Positions 1-5,311 of a stretch of 7,423 bases of DNA are shown here, piece by piece; the stretch's first letter is position 1, and each line of letters starts with the position of its first letter. The notes under the pieces were generated by a model that was given only the letters and a program-made list of their open reading frames with translations, had not been told where the DNA came from and searched no databases. This DNA is from Pseudomonadota bacterium (GTDB lineage: Bacteria > Pseudomonadota > Gammaproteobacteria > Xanthomonadales > Rhodanobacteraceae). Position numbers and translations under genes: made by a program. Location: contig JAJYDI010000097.1 of assembly GCA_021777635.1 (NCBI GenBank), positions 1 to 7,423 on the forward strand, given 5' to 3'.

Positions 1-567
1 GCGCGCGCCGACGCGGTCGGCGTAGGCGCGGATCAGCGGCAGCTCGGGCACCAGCTTGAACTGCGTGGTCCAGCCCAGCGCGGTGCCCCAGAGCACGTCG
101 GCGGAGGTGAAACGATCGCCCAGCAGCCACGGCCCGCGCGCCAGCTGGTCGGTCAGCGTCTTCAGCATGGTGTCGTAGTCGCCGTAGGGTGAACTGGAAC
201 GCGACGCCGGTTCGTGTTTTTGCGCGCGATCCATCAGCGCCGGCTCGAAGCAGGAGCCGTAGTAGGCGATCCAGCGCAGCCACGGCCCGCGCAGCGGATC
301 GCCGATGGCCGGCGCGAGACCCGCCTGCGGAAAGCGGTCGGCGAGGTAGATGTAGATCGCCACCTGCTCGGTGATCAGCGCGTCGCCATCCTTCAGCGCC
401 GGTACCTTGCCCATCGGATTGATGGCGAGATAGGCGGGCTGGCGCTGCTCGCCGGCCTTGAGGTCGAGCAGGTGCAGCCGATAGGGCGCGCCCAGTTCCT
501 CGAGCAGGATGCGCACGCCGGTCGAGCGCGTCTGCGGAGCGTGGAAGAACGTCAGTTCGGTGCTCAT
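1..567 (-). CDS. Glutathione S-transferase family protein (partial, C-terminus beyond window)
   Basis: The 189 visible codons read as a cytosolic-type glutathione S-transferase, which typically conjugates or reduces substrates with glutathione in detoxification and stress metabolism. The thioredoxin-fold N-terminal domain covers about residues 3-82. It includes an APQTRS segment (10-15) where the glutathione-activating Ser/Thr/Cys of bacterial GSTs usually lies, the cis-proline loop NPMGKVPAL (50-58), and ITEQVAIYIYLAD (65-77), the equivalent of the glutathione gamma-glutamyl contact. That contact is usually Glu-Ser and is Glu-Gln here. The all-helical C-terminal domain begins near residue 90 and contains LLGDRFTSADVLW (148-160), the N-capping-box region of GSTs. 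Family members are usually 200-220 residues, so about 10-30 residues are missing at the left edge. The ATG at 567 is the only sensible start; its ribosome binding site is weak. The phosphoesterase gene ends 31 bp upstream on the same strand, so cotranscription is possible. The subclass and substrate cannot be assigned. Confidence 0.93.
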   Translation of the reverse strand, partial: MSTELTFFHAPQTRSTGVRILLEELGAPYRLHLLDLKAGEQRQPAYLAINPMGKVPALKDGDALITEQVAIYIYLADRFPQAGLAPAIGDPLRGPWLRWIAYYGSCFEPALMDRAQKHEPASRSSSPYGDYDTMLKTLTDQLARGPWLLGDRFTSADVLWGTALGWTTQFKLVPELPLIRAYADRVGAR

Positions 568-598
568 GGCGAGACGCCCTGGATCGAGTGCGGACAGC

Positions 599-2593
599 TT
601 AGCGTGGCGCCGCGGAGACCGGCGTCGGCGTGGTCTTGGGCCGCGGATTGAATTGCGGCGGCAGCGTGGTCCGGATGCCGAGCTGGCGATCGACCGGCAC
701 GATGCCCAGCGCCTTGCAGTCCAGCCCCAGCGCGCCGGGCAACTGCTCGGTCCAGGCCTGCGGCACCTCGGCGTAGGACGCCGGCAGCGGTGCGGCGCGG
801 CCGGCGAGGCGCGCGGTGTCGAAAGCACCCAGCAGGTCGGTCACATCGGGCGTCAGTGCGTCTTCCGGCCCCAGTCCGTGCAGATGGAAATGCAGTTCGC
901 CCAGCTTGCGGCCCTCGAGCTCGTCCGGCAGCGTGGCCAGCGGCGGCAGGTCGAACACGCGATCGACGAACTTGACCACCGAGGCGGTATTGCCCGGCGC
1001 GTGGATCACCGCGTGCACGCGGGCATACGGCGAGATCAGCAGCAGCGGCACGCGCGGGCCGTTGCCCAGCCACTTGCCGTCGGGACCGCGGTTGCGCTGC
1101 GGCGGCGGAACATGGTCATAGTCGCCCTCGCTGTCGTCCCAGGTGACGATGATCGCGCTGTCGCTCCAGTACCGGCTGGCGGCAATCGCATTGATCGCGC
1201 GCGCGACCAGGATCTCGCTGATCTGCGCGTCGGAATACTGCGGGTGATCGTCGTCGCCGAGAAAGCGCGCCTGCACGCGCGGATCGGGGTCGGCGGGCTT
1301 CAGTCCGAAGTCGTTGCGGTAGCCGCCCTTGATGTAGAACACACCGCCGGCGGCGGGCAGGCGGCCGTCGCGCAGGTCGCCGAAGAACCGCGACAGGTCC
1401 GCCAGATGCGCGCGCAGCGCCGGATTGTTGGCGATGTAACCGAAGTACTGCGGGCCGTTGTGGTGGGTGACATAGGAGGCATGCTGTCCTTCGGCATCCT
1501 CGGGGTCGGCGCCGGCGGGCGTCGGCGCGCCGTAGCCCGCCTGATACCAGCGCCAGTCCACCGTGCGCTGGCCGCGCACGCTGATCGCACGCACGTCGCC
1601 GCGCAGGTCGGCGAGGTCGGTTTCCGGGCGTGTGTCCTTTTGCACGGTGGCATCGAGGTCGCCGCCCTGCAGCGTCAGCGGCAGCGTGGCGAAGGTGAGG
1701 TTGTGCTGCACGGCATCGCGATGCGCGGCGGTCTTGGCGGTGTCGTGCGGGTTGTACGGCATGCGCTGTGCCGCCGGATTCGGGTCGTAGGGCGAACCCC
1801 AGAGCGGATCGGCATCGTCGACCACCGGCACGCCCGGCCCCTTGGCACCGTCGCCGGTGAAGGCCTCATCGGGATGCCGCGCCCACTGCGTCACGCCGGT
1901 CTGCGCGGCGATGATGCTGAGATTGCCGGGCGTGGACGGCCCGGCGACGGTCTGGAACACGTGATCGAACAGCGCGAAACGGTCGGCGTAGTGCCACAGG
2001 ATCGGCACCGTGTCGCAGTCCTCGTGCGCCATCGCCAGCTCGCCGAATTGCAGGGCGCGGAGGCTGGGCGCGCCCTGCGGCGAATACTTGCGCTCCTCGG
2101 TCAGCGCGAAACGGTCCATGCGCGGCACGCCGCCGACCACGTGCAACTTGCGCAGCATCAGCGGATGCGAGTGGTCGATGTCGTCGCTGTCGGCGGCATG
2201 CTCGGCTGGGCCGATGCGAAACGGCGAGATCGTGGTCCAGCGCCCGTCCGGCAACTGCAGCGGCTGCACGAAGCCCGGCGTGCGTGCCGGCGGCTGCGAG
2301 TAGATGCCGTCGGCGCCCGGCCAGGTGCCGAAGTAGGAATCGAAGCTGCGGTTCTCTTGGTAGATCACGAACACGTACTTGATGTGCGCACGCAGCAGCG
2401 CGAGACGCTGCGCGGTGGAGAGATGCGGCTCGACGCGCGTCGGCACGACGTAGGGCGCGACGCCCGGTCCCGGCGCGGTGTCGATGGTCCGAGGTCTGCC
2501 GTCGCCGGCGTAGGCCCGCGTGGCGGCCGGCGCGGACGGCGCCGCGGCCAGCGTGACGAACAGGGCGAGCCACAGCGGGGCGGGTCGGTGCAT
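599..2593 (-). CDS. Secreted phosphoesterase, phospholipase C / acid phosphatase AcpA type (PF04185-like)
   Basis: This 664-residue protein belongs by motif to the phosphoesterase family of bacterial phospholipases C and AcpA-type acid phosphatases, metal-dependent enzymes that hydrolyse phosphate monoesters or phospholipid head groups outside the cytoplasm. A Sec-type signal peptide is visible (hydrophobic core 7-18, likely cleavage after APA at 21-23). There is no twin-arginine motif, although several family members use Tat. Family motifs in order are ENRSFDSYFGT (80-90), DIDHSHP (138-144), TVAGPSTPGN (215-224), VTWDDSEGDYDHVPPP (483-498) and GPRVPLLLISPYAR (512-525). By analogy with AcpA, N81, S220, D486 and D487 are candidate metal and nucleophile residues. 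The tail after about 640 is Pro/Thr-rich. Length and motif order indicate an intact enzyme; whether it prefers phospholipids or phosphomonoesters cannot be read from the sequence. It is divergent from the sensor genes and may be cotranscribed with the downstream GST gene. The start is the ATG that puts the signal peptide at the N-terminus; no strong Shine-Dalgarno sequence precedes it. Confidence 0.92.
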   Translation of the reverse strand: MHRPAPLWLALFVTLAAAPSAPAATRAYAGDGRPRTIDTAPGPGVAPYVVPTRVEPHLSTAQRLALLRAHIKYVFVIYQENRSFDSYFGTWPGADGIYSQPPARTPGFVQPLQLPDGRWTTISPFRIGPAEHAADSDDIDHSHPLMLRKLHVVGGVPRMDRFALTEERKYSPQGAPSLRALQFGELAMAHEDCDTVPILWHYADRFALFDHVFQTVAGPSTPGNLSIIAAQTGVTQWARHPDEAFTGDGAKGPGVPVVDDADPLWGSPYDPNPAAQRMPYNPHDTAKTAAHRDAVQHNLTFATLPLTLQGGDLDATVQKDTRPETDLADLRGDVRAISVRGQRTVDWRWYQAGYGAPTPAGADPEDAEGQHASYVTHHNGPQYFGYIANNPALRAHLADLSRFFGDLRDGRLPAAGGVFYIKGGYRNDFGLKPADPDPRVQARFLGDDDHPQYSDAQISEILVARAINAIAASRYWSDSAIIVTWDDSEGDYDHVPPPQRNRGPDGKWLGNGPRVPLLLISPYARVHAVIHAPGNTASVVKFVDRVFDLPPLATLPDELEGRKLGELHFHLHGLGPEDALTPDVTDLLGAFDTARLAGRAAPLPASYAEVPQAWTEQLPGALGLDCKALGIVPVDRQLGIRTTLPPQFNPRPKTTPTPVSAAPR

Positions 2594-2819
2594 GAGGTCG
2601 GTTGCTCAGATGAAAGTGCGAGAGTACGACAGCCCGATGACGATACGGTTCCATGGCGCCGGACGGGCGAGGGCGAGCGTTGATCGGCACGGTACTGCAG
2701 CACGATTTGCAACGAGTGTGGGTGTCCGATTTCAACGAACGCCAGCACCCCGCGATGTCGGAGCAGGCCTCGGTGTATGTTTCGCGCGCGCTTCGACCGC
2801 GTACTGACAGGGGATGGCC
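2594..2819. promoter_or_regulatory. Divergent intergenic region between phosphoesterase and first GAF membrane protein
   Basis: This stretch must hold the minus-strand promoter of the phosphoesterase and the plus-strand promoter of the membrane sensor, unless transcripts start further upstream. I found no convincing -35/-10 pair on either strand. A weak minus-strand TTGAAA lies at 2730-2735, but no good -10 box sits at the right distance. The only well-supported element is the plus-strand 3' part (2772-2813), which is conserved upstream of the second paralogue. No RNA gene or additional credible ORF is seen. Confidence 0.45.
2772..2813 (+). promoter_or_regulatory. Conserved leader and ribosome binding site of first paralogue
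   Basis: This 42-nt segment aligns with 5266-5305 upstream of the second paralogue. Both share a GGTGTA start, a TTCGCGC/TTTGCGCA-like middle, CGCTTCG, and then CTGACAGGGG. A 30-nt block (2804-2833 and 5296-5325) is identical across the ribosome binding site and first codons. AGGGG at 2809-2813 lies 6 nt before the ATG at 2820, which favours that ATG over the one at 2814, which directly abuts the AGGGG. TATGTT (2776-2781) could be a -10 box, matched by TACTTT in the second copy, but no -35 is evident. Confidence 0.5.
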
Positions 2820-4589
2820 ATGCATCGTCGCTACGGGCTGTTGAGTCTGCTTACGGCCGCCATCATTTTCGCCGGCGCCTATACCAGCCTCATGGCATTC
2901 AGGCCTGCGGGTTTGCCATTTGATGTCAGTGTCGAGAATGCGCATACCGCCGTGGTCGAACCGGTTGCGAACATTCCGCTGCCGCAGGCGCTGCGGGTCG
3001 GTGACCGACTTGATCTGGCGGCGTTATCGCGCTCGGCGCGTATCGCGGTCAGCATCATGCACCTCAGCAATTACAGTTTCCCCTTGGGACAATCCTATGA
3101 ATTTGTGATCCATCGGGAAGCCGTCCCCGTCACGGTATCCGTCACCACGGTGGATCTCGGCACGATCAGCAACGCGTGGTGGTTTGAGTGGACAACCCTC
3201 AGTTTTATTTTGTTGCTCGGTGTGATCGCCCTGCTCGTATTGTGGCGCGGCCGCGATCGGGCCGCCGCAGGCATGGCTCTGTGGGCCATCGCCTTCTTGG
3301 TGGGTCTCGCATTCCAGCATGCCCAACTGAGTGGACTGTTGGGACTCAGCGCTTGGCTGGGGGCCAATGTCCTTTATTTGATCGCGCGTTGCGGTTTTTA
3401 CATCATGATCGAATCCATGCTGGGTCCGTCGCTCACACCGCGGGCACAATGGCTGTGGCGCGGCAGCTTTCTGCTGCTGCTCGCTGCGGGGGCGGTCACG
3501 CGTCTCGGCGGCCCCGGCCTCTTCGTCGCCACCGGCTGGGCGGAACTGTTGCGGCCTCAATATGGCGTGGTCTTTAGTGCGAGTTACCTCGTCCCGCTGG
3601 CCCTGCTGATCAAGAGCTATGGCTACGCGATTGGCGCAATGCGGCTACGTCTGCGCTGGGCGCTGTGGAGCGGCGTGATATTTGTGGTCAACATATTTTT
3701 GAACAATACGGCCGTACTGGGATCCCAGGTTTCTTCCGTTGTGACGAACTCTGCGCTTGTGCTCTCATTGAGCGGCTTCCTGTATGCGGTGCTGCGCCAT
3801 CGCGTGGTGGACGTCTCGTTCGTCCTCAACCGCGCCCTGGTGTACGCGGCGACCACCAGCCTGGTGCTGGGCCTGTTCGCCCTGTTCGAGAGCCTGATCG
3901 AGCGCAGCGCGCTGGGCCACGGTGCCAGCCTGGCACTGGAGTTCGCCGTGCCGCTGGCGCTGGGCGCCGCGCTGAGCACCGTGCACCGACGCATCGATGC
4001 CGTGGTCGAGCGCTTTTTCTTCCGTCGCCAGTACCGCGCCGAGGCCGCGCTGCGCCGCTTTGCCGAGGACTGCGCCTACATCACCCAGCCCGAGAACCTG
4101 TTCGAGCTGACCGTCGACCAGATCGCCCGCCATGTCGGCGCACCGCGGGTCGCGTTGTACGAGCGCACGGCCGAGGCTTACGTCTGCATCCGCCAGCAGG
4201 GTGAGCCGGCCTTGCCGGCGCAGGTCGCTGTCGACGATCTCGCCTTCGTCGGCCTGCGAGCGCGCAATGCCGCACTGGACCTGCACGCCACGCCGAGCGC
4301 GCTGGGCGCGGACGGCTATGCCTTTCCGCTGATGCTGCGCGGCAGCCTGCTCGGCGCGCTCATCGTGGGCCAGCGCCCCGGCGAGCACTACGCCGCGGAC
4401 GAGCGTGAACTGCTGTTCCATGTCGCGCATGAGGTCGGCGCCGCGCTGTTCGCGCTGCGCGCGCAGGGAAGCGAGGCGCGGGTGCTGGAGAGCGAAGCGA
4501 AGGCCGAAGCCAGCGAGGCGCGCGCGCGGTCCAGTGAAACGCTGCTGATGGAGACCCTGCGCGCAGTCGGGTCAATCGCCAGGACATAG
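2820..4589 (+). CDS. Polytopic membrane protein with PDZ-like periplasmic segment and cytoplasmic GAF domain, no kinase domain (paralogue 1)
   Basis: The 589-residue product looks like the sensory half of a ComP-like or 7TM-GAF membrane sensor kinase. Numbering from the chosen start: membrane anchor about 7-27; extracytoplasmic segment about 28-122 with a PDZ-like feature (PQALRVGDRLDLA, about 56-68); a membrane core of roughly nine further hydrophobic segments from about 125 to 390; the linker RHRVVDVSFVLNRALVYA (326-343), characteristic of this membrane-GAF architecture; a basic juxtamembrane stretch HRRIDAVVERFFFRRQY (389-405); and a GAF domain about 408-548. The last 40 residues are Glu/Ala/Arg-rich and probably coiled coil. 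No H-box, HATPase, GGDEF, EAL or other output domain is present, so signalling would need a partner protein. The GAF ligand is unknown. The first ~960 nt use more A/T-ending codons than the rest (for example 3665-3720). The GAF half is nearly identical to the second paralogue. The ATG at 2820 was chosen over 2814 on ribosome binding site spacing; both are in frame. Confidence 0.85.
   Translation: MHRRYGLLSLLTAAIIFAGAYTSLMAFRPAGLPFDVSVENAHTAVVEPVANIPLPQALRVGDRLDLAALSRSARIAVSIMHLSNYSFPLGQSYEFVIHREAVPVTVSVTTVDLGTISNAWWFEWTTLSFILLLGVIALLVLWRGRDRAAAGMALWAIAFLVGLAFQHAQLSGLLGLSAWLGANVLYLIARCGFYIMIESMLGPSLTPRAQWLWRGSFLLLLAAGAVTRLGGPGLFVATGWAELLRPQYGVVFSASYLVPLALLIKSYGYAIGAMRLRLRWALWSGVIFVVNIFLNNTAVLGSQVSSVVTNSALVLSLSGFLYAVLRHRVVDVSFVLNRALVYAATTSLVLGLFALFESLIERSALGHGASLALEFAVPLALGAALSTVHRRIDAVVERFFFRRQYRAEAALRRFAEDCAYITQPENLFELTVDQIARHVGAPRVALYERTAEAYVCIRQQGEPALPAQVAVDDLAFVGLRARNAALDLHATPSALGADGYAFPLMLRGSLLGALIVGQRPGEHYAADERELLFHVAHEVGAALFALRAQGSEARVLESEAKAEASEARARSSETLLMETLRAVGSIART
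3780..4464 (+). repeat. Long direct repeat, copy 1 (GAF half of paralogue 1)
   Basis: This 685-nt segment aligns without gaps to 6278-6962 at a constant offset of 2,498 nt. Hand counting gave about 57 mismatches, or about 92% identity. The bases 3792-3859 form a 68-nt exact run shared with the second copy. Identity begins abruptly at the LYAVLRHR codons and fades after the LFALRA codons at the end of the GAF domain. The repeat is part of the two coding genes, not a mobile element. Confidence 0.9.
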
Positions 4590-4709
4590 CAAGCCAGCAA
4601 CTCGAGCCATTCAAACGGAACATGGCCCGGGATCGTTCTGCCCGCGCCAGGGTACGCTGCGGGTTGTGGCAAGCTACCAACGTTCAACGCAGTGGCGTCG
4701 GAGAACCCC
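4590..4709 (+). promoter_or_regulatory. Short intergenic region, candidate promoter/operator of the toxin-antitoxin operon
   Basis: These 120 bp separate paralogue 1 from the antitoxin gene. Type II TA operons are usually autoregulated from a promoter-operator in this position. An imperfect dyad, GTTG (4663-4666) with CAAC (4678-4681), and the AACGTT palindrome at 4679-4684 are possible operator elements, but neither is statistically strong. CGGAG (4699-4703) sits 6 nt before the antitoxin ATG and is a good ribosome binding site. No remnant of a kinase domain from the upstream gene is seen. Confidence 0.35.
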
Positions 4710-4937
4710 ATGAGCACCAAGCTCGAAGTCCTGGAAGCTGAAGCACTGAAACTTCCCCCGGCAGATCGCTCGCACCTGCTTGGGCGACTCATCGCGAGCC
4801 TCGATGCCGACCCCGAAGTCGAAGCAGCCTGGGAGTTGGAAGCGGATCGCAGGGAAGCTGCTCTGGAATCGGATTGCGCAACCGAAGTCTCCGCGCAGGA
4901 GGCCATGCAGCGGCTGCGGTCAAGGCTTGCTCGGTGA
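4710..4937 (+). CDS. Antitoxin, addiction module component (PF09720 / TIGR02574-like)
   Basis: This 75-residue acidic protein matches the small addiction-module antitoxin family by its N-terminal LEAEALKLPPADRSHLLGRL segment (7-26), followed by IASLDADPEVEAAWELEADRR (27-47) and a C-terminal SAQEAMQRLRSRL stretch (62-74) where this family usually carries its toxin-binding helix. It is expected to bind and neutralise the toxin encoded immediately downstream and to help repress the operon. The gene overlaps the toxin ORF by 4 nt (GTGA), the classic translational coupling of type II pairs. An in-frame GTG at 4692 would add six residues; the ATG at 4710 is preferred because CGGAG lies 6 nt upstream. 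Both domain and context support the call; the precise DNA-binding mode is unknown. Confidence 0.85.
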   Translation: MSTKLEVLEAEALKLPPADRSHLLGRLIASLDADPEVEAAWELEADRREAALESDCATEVSAQEAMQRLRSRLAR

Positions 4938-5227
4938 GGTATTCGCTGCACCCTGACGCCGAGCAGGATATCGCCGACGCCATGGATTTCTATGCAGAGC
5001 AGGTCGGCATGCTCGTTGCCGAGCGCTTCCTCGACGAGTTCGAGCGAGTCGCCAATCTCCTGGTCAGTCATCCGGGCTTGGGCACACTCACCACGAAGGG
5101 CCGACGCGTCTTTCCGCTGAGAGTCTTTCCGTACTCGGTCGTGTACCGAAGCCTTGCAACAGGCATTCGCATCATCGTTGTCCGCCATCAGCACAGGAAG
5201 CCCGGACACGGCGGCGCTCGACGCTGA
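4934..5227 (+). CDS. Toxin of the ParE/RelE superfamily, type II TA system
   Basis: The 97-residue basic protein has the ParE/RelE layout. An opening strand, YSLHPDAEQDI (3-13), leads into two helices with DFYAEQVGMLVAERFLDEF (18-36). The HPGLG turn (46-50) follows, then the strands RRVFPLRVFPYSVVYRS (57-73) and IRIIVVRHQHRKPG (78-91), ending in the HxxRxP-type signature of this superfamily. Members either poison DNA gyrase (ParE) or cleave ribosome-bound mRNA (RelE). The sequence suggests the ParE side, with moderate confidence. The start is the GTG at 4934, overlapping the antitoxin stop codon; AAGG at 4922-4925 lies 8 nt upstream. A longer reading from 4874 would add 20 residues that overlap the antitoxin and do not resemble the family. 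The pair looks intact and potentially functional, and it lies between the two sensor paralogues. Confidence 0.87.
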   Translation: MRYSLHPDAEQDIADAMDFYAEQVGMLVAERFLDEFERVANLLVSHPGLGTLTTKGRRVFPLRVFPYSVVYRSLATGIRIIVVRHQHRKPGHGGARR

Positions 5228-5251
5228 CTGCAGCCTTCGCTGAGGCTGCGG
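5228..5251 (+). terminator. Hairpin directly after the toxin stop codon
   Basis: GCAGCC (5230-5235) pairs with GGCTGC (5244-5249). With T-A, T-G and outer C-G pairs the stem reaches about 10 bp around a CGCT tetraloop. It begins at the base after the toxin stop, a natural place for a terminator or an mRNA-stabilising 3' structure. No T-tract follows, so a strong intrinsic terminator is doubtful. Its CAGCC/GGCTG arms also occur in the 7120-7132 hairpin, so a degenerate REP-like origin is possible. Confidence 0.4.
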
Positions 5252-5265
5252 CCAGTGCCGGCGTG

Positions 5266-5305
5266 GGTGTACTTTGCGCACGCTTCGCTATCGCGCTGAC
5301 AGGGG
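5266..5305 (+). promoter_or_regulatory. Conserved leader and ribosome binding site of second paralogue
   Basis: This 40-nt segment is the counterpart of 2772-2813, two nucleotides shorter. TACTTT (5270-5275) occupies the position of TATGTT in the first copy, 36 nt before the ATG, and is a weak -10 candidate without a clear -35. AGGGG at 5301-5305 lies 6 nt from the ATG at 5312. A separate leader suggests this gene can be expressed independently of the toxin-antitoxin operon just upstream. Confidence 0.45.
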
Positions 5306-5311
5306 ATGGCC

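Noticed and set aside
509..2683. 724-codon open frame on the plus strand opposite the phosphoesterase gene
   Set aside because: Its translation is Arg/Gly/Ala/Val-rich low-complexity text without any family motif, typical of the antisense frame of a GC-rich gene. The minus strand carries clear phosphoesterase motifs and a signal peptide.
4590..4709. Remnant of a histidine-kinase domain after paralogue 1
   Set aside because: I looked in all frames for HisKA or HATPase signatures (H-box, N-box, GxGxG) and found none; the sequence goes straight into the TA leader.
4874..4933. Upstream extension of the toxin reading frame
   Set aside because: The 20 extra residues overlap the antitoxin and do not resemble ParE/RelE N-termini. 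The GTG at 4934 gives the usual family start and the GTGA overlap.
4388..5281. 297-codon minus-strand frame covering the toxin-antitoxin pair
   Set aside because: It overlaps two well-supported plus-strand genes and the end of paralogue 1, and its Ser/Arg/Ala-rich translation shows no domain.
5228..5311. Insertion-sequence ends or target-site duplications framing the TA module
   Set aside because: No terminal inverted repeats, transposase or flanking duplications are visible; the repeats flanking the module are the coding paralogues themselves.
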